A DNA stretch of 64,000 nt. It comes from Salvelinus alpinus. Its lineage: Eukaryota; Chordata; Actinopteri; Salmoniformes; Salmonidae. The stretch is from the NCBI RefSeq assembly GCF_045679555.1, contig NC_092120.1, positions 12,389,805-12,453,804 of the forward strand, given 5' to 3'. A model generated the notes under the pieces. That model did not search any database. It saw only the letters and a program-made list of their open reading frames with translations, and was not told where the DNA came from. Made by a program: the position numbers and the translations under genes. How positions within the stretch are numbered: the stretch's first letter is position 1; every line of letters starts with the position of its first letter. Positions 36,201 through 47,099 of the stretch are shown one piece after another.

Positions 36201-39200
36201 GGTGCCAGGTTTCCTGCAGACTTTACGGTTGGCATTCAGGCCAAAGAGTTCAATCTTGGTTTCATCAGACCAGAGAATCTTGTTTGTCATGGTCTGAGAG
36301 ACTTTAGGGGCCTTTTGGCAAACTTCAAGCGGGCTGTCATGTGACTTTTACTGAGGAATGGCTTCCATCTGGCCACTCTACCACAAAGGCCTGATAGGTG
36401 GAGTGCTGCAGAGATGGTTGTCCTTCTGGAAGGCTCTCCCATCTCCACAGAGTAACTTTGGAGCTCTGTCAGAGTTACCATCGGGTTCTTGGTCACCTCC
36501 CTGACCAAGGCCCTTCTTAGTTAGTTTCCTGGCCGGGCGGCCAGCTCTAGGAAGAGTCTTGGTGGTTCCAAACTTCTTCCATTTAAGAATGATATTGTCT
36601 TCTTGGGGACCTTTAATGCTGTTGAAGTTTTTTGGTACCCTTCCCCAGATCTGTGTTACAATCCTGTCTCGGAACAGACACAATCCTGTCTCGGAACTCT
36701 ACGGACAATTCCTTCAACCTCATGGCTTGGTTTTTGCTCTGACATCAACTGTGGGACCTTATATTGGCAGGTGTGTGCATTTCCAAATCATGTCCAATCA
36801 CTTGAATTTACCACAGGTGGACTCCAATCAAGTTGTAGAAACATCTCAAGGATGATCAATGGAAACAGGATGCACCTGAGCTCAATTTCAAGTTTCATGG
36901 CAAAGGGTCTGAATACTTATGTAAATAAGGTATTTCTGTTTTGTTTTCTAATAAATTTGCCAAATTTTCAATAAAACTGTTTTTGCTTTGTCATTATGGG
37001 GTATTGTGTGTAGATTGATGAGGAACGTTAAAAAAAATCAATTTTAGAATAAGGCTGTAATGTAAAAAAAATTATGTTAAACTCAAGGGGTCTGAATAGT
37101 TTTCGAATGCACTCTAGATGTGCTAACCTACCTCTTTCAGGAAATAAATCCAATGCAGTATTATTCTTATATTTATGTAATGAATGATGGGTAATGCATA
37201 ATAAGCTTCTAACTTATATCCTCTGTCTCTTGCGCAATACACAAGCACCTGTGCTCTGCTGGACTCTGTAAAAAAAAATGCTCCTTAGCTCTTGGAGTCC
37301 CATGCAGGAAAATCTAGACTAGAATAGCTTACTGGAAATTTAGTTTTTTGTATTTCTTATACCAATAGACTATTCGAAGAGGGACACAAGCTCTTGTTTG
37401 CCGAATGTTAAATACAGCAGCTAATAGAACTCCTGTGTAGTTTGAAAGAAGAGGGAACTCGCGATGGGGTAGGCTATAGCAGTTATTTATGCAGACCTAT
37501 AACCATCCAATCCTCGTGAAGAGAAATGAAAGGCTTTTGCATCTCATTCTAGTCCTATATTATTCAAGCATGTCATTAGAATGATGAAGATAAGGACAAC
37601 AACACTTATTTCATTTAACTGTTGAAAGGAAGGAAGGAATGAAGCAACACTAGATAGAGAAAGAGGAGGTAGGCTAATAACATTAGGGGAAATATTATGA
37701 CAAATGTAAATCAAATTCACTAGCCTATACTTGTAACTTTGTAGACCGCATGTGCTGCACCAGAATCGCATGTTCTCTCCCTGCTTTATCATGGTTTCAA
37801 CAAGGTGCCTAATTCCAGTCCATATAATACAGTATAAACAATGCAGTACAGTAATACAGTTCACACTCAAAAAGATTACTGGAGCTTGTTTCATTTATTT
37901 ACCAAAGAGAGCATATAGCTAGCTACATCTATGTGCTATTATGTTTTTCTGTCTTATGTAATGTTCAGTAGCTGTATTGGATAACGGTACAATCATTTGG
38001 GCTTGGGCTCATTAAATGTCTTTAATGTAGGGCTCATAAAATGTATTTAATCAGGTTTAGGTTGCATCAGGCATGAATTTTCGATCAAAGCTCTAATAAA
38101 ATCCAGACATAGGTCTATTTATATGCTTTTGAATGACACATCCGGTTTTGGCAGGAAATACCGGCTTCACAAAAGTGATTTATTCTCGGGATGGAACATT
38201 TGTAAAATACCGGGAAAATATTCAACCCTAATGTGTATAACATAATGATAACATGTCAGAATTTCATTGAGAAACATTGAAGAAAGAAACTTTTAATTGT
38301 CTAAAAAATGTTTACATTTATTCTTGTTTTAGCAAAAACAGCAAGAATCTGGGAAAGATGGCTTGCAGCAACACAAAGAAGTCCAGCATCCTCCTGGTGC
38401 GTAAACTCTACACACTGATGCAGAACCTGGGTCCTCTGCCAGACAATGTCTGTCTCAACATGAAACTCTCTTACTACGACGACGGTAAAGACCACACAAT
38501 GATGTCGAGCAGACTAAAAGAAAAGGGATGATGTGACGCAATACGCTGCGCAAGTGACATACTTCCGGGGTAATGTCCCGGGTCTTTTAAATGCGCTCCA
38601 AGATTATATGATCAAATTCATTTAATTACACTGAGTATACCAAACATTAGGAACACCCCATTGACCTCAGAACAGCCTCAAATCATCGGGGCATGGACTC
38701 TACAAGGTGTCGAAAGCATTCCACAGGGATGTTGGCCCATGTTGACTCCAATGCTTCCCACAATTGGGTCAAGTTGGCTGGATGTCCTTTGGGTGGTGGA
38801 CCATTCTTTATACACACGGAAACAGCATTGCAGTTCTTGACACAAACCGGTGCGCCTGGCACCTACTACCATACCCCATTCGAAGGCACTTCAATCTTTT
38901 GTATTTTCTATTCACCCTCTGAATGGCACACATACACAATCCATGTCTCAATTGTCTCAAGGCTTCAAAATCCTGTCACCTTCCCTTCATCTACACTGAT
39001 AGAAGTGGATTTAACAAGTGACAGTAAGGTATCATAGCTTTCACCTGGTCAGTCTATGTCATGGAAAGAGCAGGTGTTTTGTATACTGAGTGTATATTTA
39101 AGCAATAAGGCCCGAGGGGGTGTGGTATATGGCCAATATACCACAGCTAAGGGCTGTGTCCTAGCACAACCCCCGTGGTACCTTAATGCTATTATAAACT

Positions 39201-42200
39201 GGTTACAAACATAATTAGAGCAGTAAATATAAATGTTTTGTCATACCCATGGTATACCATGGCTTTCAGCCAATCAACATTCAGGGCTCGAACCACCCAG
39301 TTTTTAATTGTGTATTGATTTGGTCATACCCAATGCTTTTTATCAACATATTTGACGCTGAAAAAGTAAGACAGACACATCACGAAAGATAGAAAAGTCT
39401 CATTTGAACTACATCTCCTGCAGCGATGTTAGCATGCTGGAGCATGCCTGCTTGAGCTGAGGACTTACAGGAAGGTAACAACCTGTTAGTTACAGGCTTT
39501 TTGATGTGTTTTATATTAGATTAGCTGGGAGTGTTTTTCACTGAAAGTTGCCAGCTATTGCCTTTTGATTTGTAGTTCATATGTGTAGTTCAAATGAAAT
39601 GGTTGTAACTTTTCCGCTTCGTGCTTTTTGAGCGTCAAATACGTTGAAAACCGGCATATGGTATATAAATATATACAAAAACACTTTAATATATATCTTA
39701 AATGACCACGTTTTTATGAATTTGACAATAAACATTTTAAGCCCATTAGCCTACAAAACCCGGACGGAGTACGGAAGTCAAATTGAAGTGCATCTTTCAT
39801 AGGGTATAACAAGTATATGTTTTCAAAAAAACATATAAAGAGTTTGTGTGTGTGTTTGCATGTATATCTCAGTCACTCCCCAGGACTACCAGCCCCCAGG
39901 CTTCATGGAGGGGGACAGCGATAGCATGCAGTTTGAGAAGGAGCCTGTCAACCTGACTATGGGCGAGGTGGTCACTCCCTTCCACACCCTGAAGGTGGAC
40001 GTGACCACAGAGAGAGAAAGGCTGGAGCAGGTATGAAGGAAAGGGGGGAAATAACTAGAGTCAGTAATGTCAACCAGACTAGCGGGTGACACGTTGATTA
40101 ACAGCTGTCCCCTTGTCTCTGTAGGTTGATGACGAGCAGCCCATCTGCGTGAGGGACAAGTGGGAGCTGAAGATGGAGGAAGGGACAGTGACCAAGATCA
40201 GCAGTCAGCAGGTGAGACCTGAGGCCTCTAGGCTAATTTGACTGGGCACCGATGGCATGGCGCTATTGTTTTAACCCAGTAGGGGGCGTTGCTGTCTATC
40301 CCATGGGATGCATCTATAGTCTATAACATTTTTTATGGGGTTTCTACTTTTAGACTCACATGATAAAAGTAATGGAAAATCCGGACAACGACCTTTACTT
40401 GGACAATTCCGGTAGGACCTCCTCTGTCAAATCTTAGTATAAAGAAGTTTCGCTGAACATGATAACAGTAGTGCTATTTTCTCTTTTAAGAAGTCAAATG
40501 CAGTCTGAAATCCATGTTTTGTTTTATTGTGTTTTCATCGTGTTTGATGCTCAAAGAGGTCCAGGTGAACTGCCAGGAGAAGATGGAGGTGTGTGAGGAG
40601 AGCACAGAGAACTCTCAGGTAAAATAACAGCAAAATGTACATTCTGCATAGTTACGACTAAGATAGGCCTTGTATCAAGCAAATGCAAATACAGAACAAT
40701 ACAAATGCATTGGTGGGATAGTACTGTAGGAATATAAAGTAATATAGGGGTGCTCCAGTTGTGAAGGTAACGGTCTGTGGTTTGATTGACCTGTCTGTCT
40801 CAGATGGACACTTTGGGAAAGAGGACATCTGACCTGGAAGTGGTCATTAAGAGGACCAGGAGCGGACGCGTCACCAGGTCCACCCTGGTCAGTGCCCCCC
40901 AAAACATACAACCCTATCTAACTCCTACTGGTCCTGTTTAAATGGAAGACATTTTTGTATAGCGTAATGTAAAAATGACCACGAAGGATGTACAGTTGAA
41001 GTCGGAAGTTTAAATACACTTAGGTTGGAGTCATTAAAACTCGTTTTTCAACCACTCCACAAATTTCTTGTTAACAAACCATAGTTTTGGCAAGTCGGTT
41101 AAGACATCTACTTTGTGCATGACACAAGTAATTTTTCCAACAATTGTTTACAGACAGATTATTTCACTTATAATTCACTGTATTACAATTCCAGTGGGTC
41201 AGAAGTTTACATACACTAAGTTGACTGTGCCTTTAAACAGCTTGGGAAATTCCAGAAAATGATGTCATGGCTTTAGAAGCTTCTGATAGGCTAATTGACA
41301 TAATTTGAGTCAATTGGAGGTGTACCTGTGGATGTATTTCAAGGCCTACCTTCAAACTCAGTACCTCTTTGCTTGACATCATGGGAAAATCAAAAGAAAT
41401 CAGCCAAGGCCTCAGAAATTTTTTTGTTGACCTCCACAAGTCTGGTTCATCCTTGGGAGCAATTTCCAAACGCCTGAAGGTACCACGTTCATCTGTACAA
41501 ACAATAGTACGCAAGTATAAACACCATGGGACCACGCAGCCGTCATACCTCTCAGGAAGGAGATGCATTCTGTCTTCTAGAGATTAACGTACTTTGGTGC
41601 GTAAAGTGCAAATCAATCCCAGAAAAACAGCAAAGGACCTTGTGAAGATGCTGGACGAAACAGGTACACAAGTATTGATATCCACAGTAAAACGAGTCCT
41701 ATATCGACATAACCTGAAAGGCCGCTCAGCAAGGAAGAAGCCACTGCTCCAAAACTGCCATATAACAGCCAGACTACGGTTTGCAACTGCACATGGGGAC
41801 AAAGATCGTACTTTTTGGAGAAATGTCCTTTGGTCTGATGAAACAAAAATAGAACTTCCAAAGTTGTGGCAAAATGGCTTAAGGACAAGAAAGTCAAGGT
41901 ATTGGAGTGGCCATCACAAAGCCCTGACCTCAAATCCTATAGAACATTTGAGGTCAGAACTGAAAAAGCGTGTGTGAGCAAGGAGGCCTACAAATCTGAC
42001 TCAGTTACACCAGGTCTGTCAGGAGGAATGGGCCAAAATTCACCCAACTTATTGTGGGAAGCTTATGGAAGGCTACCCGAAACGTTTGACCCAAGTTTAA
42101 CAATTTAAAGGCAATGCTACCAAATACTAATTGAGTGTGTGTAAACTTCTGACCCACTGGGTATGTGATGAAAGAAATAAAAGCTGAAATAAATAATTTC

Positions 42201-42828
42201 TCTACTATTATTCTGACATTTCACATTATTAAAATAAAGTGGTGATCCTAACTGACCTAAAACAGTGAATTTTTACTAGGATTAAATGTCAGGAATTGTG
42301 AAAAACTGGGTTTAAATGTGTTTGGCTAAGGTGTACGTAAACTTCAACTGTATCTATGGTACTAGCTTCACAAGCACTTCCCTGCAGTCTGTGATTTACT
42401 GTCTTTGGTCTGTGTGTGTGCAGGAGAGAAAGGCTGAGACTGAGGTGCACAGCGTCAGCAAGAAGAAGCCCTCTCCCATCGAAGACAAAATGGTGGGAGA
42501 CACGCCCCCTCGAGCATCATAGATTTCATCCCCCAGTCTTACTCACAGAAGGAGTGATAATAATGTGCAAATTGTCTTTTAAAGATAAAAGTTCCCAGAC
42601 CTACATGTTTTTTAACAAGTCAATATGACTCATTCAGTCCATCCCATCTAGATGTATACAGAATATTGTTTGGCAATCATTATTCATTTTAGAGCCTTGC
42701 ATTAGTTAGTAAACTGTCTGTCACTCTCTGATTAACAGATATCCCAGTTCGAGTTCCCCTGCAGTCAGGATGTCCAGACCTCTGTGCCGAAGAAACGCAA
42801 GTTCAGCGAACCCAAGGAACGCTACTGA
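30276..42828 (+). CDS. hormad1: HORMA domain-containing protein 1
   Basis: Fifteen coding exons, all GT-AG and in frame: 30276-30308, 30486-30630, 30747-30810, 30945-30981, 31076-31096, 31196-31222, 31366-31433, 38333-38484, 39873-40030, 40125-40211, 40354-40411, 40557-40618, 40804-40887, 42424-42492, 42739-42828. Product 384 aa (mammalian HORMAD1 about 394). The start has a good context (ACCATGG). HORMAD1 coats unsynapsed meiotic chromosome axes, promotes double-strand breaks and is removed on synapsis. The HORMA fold spans about aa 15-235, with the diagnostic [36 protein letters not shown] and DYQPPGF. The C-terminus [13 protein letters not shown] (372-384) combines a nuclear signal with the conserved closure-motif-like end. 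The 6.9-kb intron 7 is almost wholly nested transposons. Exons 5 and 6 are only 21 and 27 bp. Confidence 0.95.
32049..32688. mobile_element. Probable solo LTR carrying a SINE
   Basis: Starts TGTTATGAACATG and ends GGTGTTACA, that is TG...CA with short inverted ends, flanked by AGAAC on both sides (32044-32048 and 32689-32693). Minus the SINE and its duplicated target, the unit is about 430 bp. No coding sequence. The LTR nature is inferred from the ends and 5-bp duplication. Confidence 0.6.
32350..32547 (+). mobile_element. HpaI-type tRNA-derived SINE
   Basis: The tRNA-like head has an A box TAGCCTAGTGG and a B box GATCGAAACC. The body is CCCCGAGCTGACAAGGTAAA, and the tail is GAATTTGTTCTTAACTGACT then AGTTAAATAAAGG. 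A perfect 11-bp target duplication GATTAAATTAC flanks it (32339-32349, 32548-32558). This pattern is that of the salmonid HpaI SINE family. Confidence 0.9.
32842..34485 (-). mobile_element. Tc1-like transposon (family B), near full length
   Basis: Terminal inverted repeats begin CAGTTGAAGTCGGAAGTTTA and are mirrored at the right end (CCTCCGACTTCAACTG). TA flanks at 32840-32841 and 34486-34487. At 1644 bp it is full size. It sits inside the family A Tc1 and the host sequence resumes directly (TAAGTATTCAGACCC). Confidence 0.92.
33071..34095 (-). pseudogene. Tc1-like transposase pseudogene (family B, intron 7 copy)
   Basis: The minus-strand ATG at 34095 starts [11 protein letters not shown]. 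The helix-turn-helix segment [20 protein letters not shown] and the [14 protein letters not shown] linker are intact. After KVSISTVK (about 33765) the frame shifts, and further shifts separate [18 protein letters not shown] (catalytic Asp region) from the last block WPSQSPDL. The gene has near-normal length (about 341 codons) but is disabled by frameshifts. Confidence 0.8.
34785..36030 (+). mobile_element. 5'-truncated CR1/Rex1-like LINE, split by a SINE
   Basis: The coding part (about 34800-35270) holds the end of a reverse-transcriptase ORF, with [39 protein letters not shown] and [16 protein letters not shown] followed by a stop. One in-frame TAG occurs after FGMGP. The 3' UTR continues after the SINE and ends TTTCACTGTAAGGTCTACC, then GGATTTGATTTGATTTT. 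The host Tc1 resumes at about 36030. Inserted by target-primed reverse transcription, hence the 5' truncation. Confidence 0.8.
35408..35804 (+). mobile_element. tRNA-derived SINE inside the LINE
   Basis: Head AGGCCTCCCGAGTGGTGCAG with B box GGTTCGAGTCC. Long body with CACGACCGGGAGACCCATGG and TTTCGGAGGACGCATGGCTC. Tail ATTGGGGTGGGGGAAAAAAA. A perfect 9-bp duplication CCGGTGCCC (35399-35407 and 35805-35813) flanks it. A common salmonid SINE; family name left open. Confidence 0.85.
38630..39092. mobile_element. Non-autonomous Tc1/mariner-like element in hormad1 intron 8
   Basis: Left end CACTGAGTATACCAAACATT and right end GTATACTGAGTG are inverted copies flanked by TA (38628-38629, 39093-39094). 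The 463-bp interior is a remnant with no usable ORF. Confidence 0.7.
39098..39303 (+). mobile_element. MITE (GGCCCGAGGGGGTGTGGTAT family), hormad1 intron copy
   Basis: It contains ATATGGCCAATATACCACAG, CTAAGGGCTGTG and ends GGCTCGAACCACCCAGTTT. Shared in reverse orientation with 47219-47484, which establishes it as a dispersed repeat. Confidence 0.65.
40993..42350 (+). mobile_element. Tc1-like transposon (family B), second copy, internally deleted
   Basis: Same terminal repeats as the intron 7 copy (CAGTTGAAGTCGGAAGTTTA; right end AACTTCAACTG), TA at 40991-40992 and 42351-42352. It is in the opposite orientation to the intron 7 copy. Length 1358 bp, about 290 bp shorter because the middle of the transposase is lost. 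Lies in hormad1 intron 13. Confidence 0.92.
41381..42108 (+). pseudogene. Tc1-like transposase pseudogene (family B, intron 13 copy)
   Basis: ATG at 41381 starts [11 protein letters not shown]. The helix-turn-helix segment [20 protein letters not shown] is intact. A stop ends this frame at 41587 and a second frame continues ([20 protein letters not shown] to [10 protein letters not shown], the first catalytic Asp block). After KIEL the sequence jumps to the region before the last acidic block (PKLWQNGLR), so the glycine-rich box and second Asp are deleted. Inactive. Confidence 0.85.
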
Positions 42829-43335
42829 CCTCTGACCTTTCCACTTTACCTATAAGATACCTTTCAAGACAAGAACCGATTTTCTAATTTGCATGGGCAA
42901 AATCTCTAAGCTTTTTTAGTTGTTTTAAAGGAAAGGTGTAGTGCCCACCGCCAACACCACCATAGTACAGCTGCATTCTGTTGGATGGATCTTTCTAGTC
43001 CACCTTGTTGTTTATGTTTATACTTTTGTTTCCATTGTTGAGTTTCATGCTAGTGTGTGATATGGAGACTGGGGGAAATGTATTTTCTACAATTGTATAT
43101 TGGGGTCTGTGAAGTGCAAAACTCACAGTTTTATTTATTTCAAAGGATGGCATTTTTATTGTGACAATACTGTTTTTTTAAATCGTTTTTTTTATGATTA
43201 CAATGAACTTTACACTGTGCAAAATTGTGTTTATTTTTTATATTGTTATATAATGTATCAATATACAGTACCCTCCAGTTGTAAGTTATTTGATTAAATG
43301 TATGTTTCTAATAAATTAAAGTGCCTTTTCTCAGT
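42829..43335 (+). other. hormad1: hormad1 3' UTR with polyadenylation signal
   Basis: After the stop at 42828 the sequence is AT-rich and reaches AATAAA at 43310-43315, giving a 3' UTR of about 0.5 kb. Confidence 0.65.
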
Positions 43336-44306
43336 TTTGAAAAAGGTTTGTTATTTCGGTGTGTATGGTTAAGAGCAGATAGTTCTACACACTAGTGCTG
43401 AACCTCAGATATAACTGCTTCCATCAGCAGCAAACCTGGGTGCACCTGTTTTAGTGTCGTGGTTGCAAAAAGGAAACAAGTTCTTGCTACAATTCAAGAT
43501 CAAAGAGCTTCAGCTTCCTGTCTGCAAGATCTGATACTGTTAGCATGAGCGCAAAAAATCTATACAATACTGTATAATCTTATTAAATAATAGCCAACCT
43601 TAAATAAAGGGACTGCCAAATGGCAGCATTTGCATGAGGTGTGACTTAAATTAAGCTGTTAAGTGAAAGTGGATTATATCTGTACACACTGACCTTTGGG
43701 CTGAGATAACCGGCCATCAGCAGCCTCCTGCCAGGCTGCTGTGTGTTTTTAATCAGCTGTTGTTTTTCCCAGAGAGGGACATTTGCTGATAGACTGCCTT
43801 AACCCACTGCAGATCAATACTGCAGGAAGCCTTTGTGATGCATATCCAAACAGGCCCTCTTCTCTCCACCACACCGGCTGGCGGGAGAAGGAGAGTCCAT
43901 CAAATCAGCTCCTACATCCAAACAGGGCTTGTCTTCGACACTGGAGAATAACCTCATTTCATTGTCTCTTGTTTTTTATGGGCACTGGAGATAACATTCA
44001 AGTGGAAAGTGGAATGGACTGCAAAATCTAGTGCAATGCCCTCTGCGCCTTTGACAATACCAACACAGCAGCGAATTGACAAACTGTATGAGCTGTGAAA
44101 AGCATTTTTCAACTGTTTTTATTATATCGACAGCCCACTGTCATAAAATGACAGTAAGAAAGTCTCTCTAGTCATGTTATACTATATTGTAGTTACAGTA
44201 CCTGTGTATCCAGGTTGATTATTCTAACCAATACTTCATCTAATAGTGCACATTGAACAGGTGGCTTTTATAATTTAAGATTAATCTAACTCCTATAGCT
44301 TTGTAA

Positions 44307-44430
44307 CAGTGGAAACTGGTGAAGGGAGGACGGCTCATAGTAATGGCTGTAATGGAGTGAACACATGGAAACGTGTTTCATTCCAGCCACTCCATTCCAG
44401 CCATTACTATCCCTTCACCAGCCTCCACTG
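44307..44430. mobile_element. Short palindromic MITE
   Basis: CAGTGGAAACTGGTGAAGGG at the left is inverted at the right as CCCTTCACCAGCCTCCACTG. AGTAATGGCTG / CAGCCATTACT extends the palindrome. 124 bp. The ends (CAGTGG) look hAT-like. Confidence 0.75.
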
Positions 44431-47099
44431 CTTAATAATTATTGGCAACTGGCTAATTGACGGCATTGATGGGACTTAAAATGTAGCTACAGTTTTAACA
44501 TGTGTAGTTTATACTAAGGTTTATTTGCTCTTGTACACATTAGTGTCTAAAAGCTGAATTGCAGTGTATATCAGGTGTGTGATACATCAGAGAAAATACA
44601 GTATGATTGAAGCTCTTCAGCCTACTCCAATGAGGTAAAGTGAACAAATTAATCAAAAACGACACGCCAACATCAGCAGACAACATCTGAATTGCAATGC
44701 TACTTACCTCCACTCCCTATCCCTCAAACATTATGCCTGTACTACACACCTCTCAAGAAATGAATTCTGAAATTAAATTCAGGGACACAGGTCGAATGGC
44801 AAGTGTTAACAGATCAATCAGCTGGTCAAACATGAGGCTGGTTTCAGAGGCCGTCTCTCCCCCTATGTGGAGCCAAGGCCCGGGTCTCTGAGTCAAAGTC
44901 AATATGAACCGGCCGATGCGGTTCGTGTGATGAGGAGGGAAGCCCTGTCAGACAAACAGACAGAGGGACTGATAGACGGATGGACTGGCCCATCCCTGGG
45001 CCTTAGATTAGAAAGACTCAGGCTGCATGTAGGGGGTGCTGGGATTATGCCTGCAGGGCCTGTGGGCCCCAGAGGCGGTTGGGGTTTAGAGGCGAGCGGG
45101 GGAGAGGACTGGACATTCAGCCAGGGACCGTGACCCCTTTGACCTTGCCAGAAGGGCAGCAAATGTTTCCTAGCTGATTAGCAGTTCTTCAACAGAGCAT
45201 CATGGCTGATGGGATCTCTTTGCTGTAAGGTAAAAGGAAACTGGGGGAGTCTCCTCTGAATATAGATGGCATTGTATCTGAGCATGACTATGAACAATAA
45301 CAACTATTTGAGGGTAAGCCTGATATATATTGATTAAAGTCTGCAAAAATAAACAATAGGGGAGCCGTGAACTAAATTAGAGAAAAACACACTGAATAGC
45401 TCTAAACTAGTATAAATAATATGTATTACAAAAGTATTTAAAAAACATACTATACTGTAATTTGCAGTTTGGTAGTTTTGAAAATGACCACAAGGGGGTG
45501 ATAGGCTGCTGCAGAACATTATGAGACTCAGGCCTAGATGATAAAGGATGCAGTATCTGTAGGCCTATGTGACTATTGACAAATACTTCCATGTACTTGC
45601 ACCAATGAACAGGTTTATTTCTTTCTCTACAGTATTCACTTCCAACTGCATTACATTTTAATCACAAATGAAACTCTCTAAAATGATTTGTTTTGTGATG
45701 CCATAAAACCACTGTCTGCAGAGTGATAGCCTATTCCTATTTGATTTGCATAAAATAAGTTAAATAAGATTCCATGTGAGCAGGTGTTTCCAGGGAGAAC
45801 AGAATTATGAGATTGAATCTGTGTACATGGTCAGTGTTGAGCAGTAGTGTTACCTACTTGAAACAGATGCTCAAAGATGTGCTTCCATTGTGATCCGAGT
45901 AGACAGCTGAATTGTTTACCAAAGGCCCTTTCTTCAGTTCAGGACACTTACAATGGCTGAGTTCTGACACTGAGGATTTCTGAGGGAGTGGGAGGGAGGA
46001 GGAGGGCAGATTGAAGGGAAAGCTTCTGCCTTGTACCCCTTTTCTCTGTGCTCAGATGGACCTCACCCTCCCCCAAAGCCACCGGAGGGCAGGGGTTTAA
46101 ATGTCACGCTTGGTCATCAGAGCGCCCGGCCAGGCTCGTGTCTCTGGGGGGAACACGCCAGGAGAGAAAGGGGAGGGAGGGAGAGACACTTGCCTTCACC
46201 ATTGTCCATTACGATAGGCATGAGCTGCTAACTGACTCCAAATCAAGTGTATCCTCTCGCCACGTGAACTGCCTGTCCAACTTGGTCAAACACAATGCTT
46301 TTATCCTTATGAAAAAGCAGTCCTGGTCATGGTACGTTTTGTTGAAAAGCTTTAAGGAAGTCGGATATACATTTGGTCACCAGGTGCATGAAAAATGCTC
46401 TATACAGTATGTCACCTGGAGCCTTTGAGATCGTTCTGCACATTGCACTCTAGCATGTCCTTAAACGTGACAAAATCTATGCAAACTTTTCCATTCAATT
46501 ACATTCAACCCAACTTGGAAACGTAAAAGGCTAACTGATGAGACCAACTTCAACTTGAAATACAAGCAACGAACAAAATATATGAGTGGCTGGTGACTTC
46601 ACCCTGGCCAAGGTCTGAGCCCATATTTTACACACTCACTTGATTGAGTGTTTCATGTATCTATTTGTTCTAAATAGTGGCACACTTGACCTTGGGCGAG
46701 ATGTGTGTGCTTCTAACATAGCCGAGAATCATCCCTCTGGCAGGATCAAGGGAATGACCTTGAACTGCAAGCACAGGCGTAGCTGAATGCACAAACTCAT
46801 TTAACTCCTGGGTTTGCTATCGACATGCTGTAATCGTTAACGTTACGGATGATGAATAACTACTGACTGCCGTACCTACAGTACCCAAGGCTAGGCAGGA
46901 GAACGCATGCTGATGGTCAGATGACTTGGGCGACATCCCTTATAACAGTTTTATAGAGCCACGACAACAGGGCCAGCACAGATCTAACACACAGTAAAGC
47001 CCTTGAAGGTGTAGGCTACGTCTTCTTTAATGCATTACTGTAGAAAACTGAACCTACAGTACATCCCACATGAAAAAAGACAATAGTCTTTAGACAATA

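Larger units (their letters stand above)
32022..37114 (-). mobile_element. Tc1-like transposon (family A), split by three insertions
   Basis: The left end CAGTGCATTTGGAAAGTATTT follows TA at 32020-32021. The right end GAATAGTTTTCGAATGCACTC precedes TA at 37115-37116. The body resumes after each insertion: an LTR (32049-32688), a Tc1 of another family (32842-34485) and a LINE fragment (about 34785-36030). The transposase on the minus strand is broken. Confidence 0.85.
31456..38230. mobile_element. hAT-like DNA transposon, outer host of a nested stack
   Basis: Terminal inverted repeats TAGGGTTGAAT (31456) and ATTCAACCCTA (ending 38230) are flanked on both sides by a perfect 8-bp duplication ATGTGTAT (31448-31455 and 38231-38238), the hAT signature. 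Removing the Tc1 inserted at 32022-37114 leaves about 1.7 kb without a transposase gene, so it is non-autonomous or deleted. It occupies nearly all of hormad1 intron 7. Confidence 0.85.
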
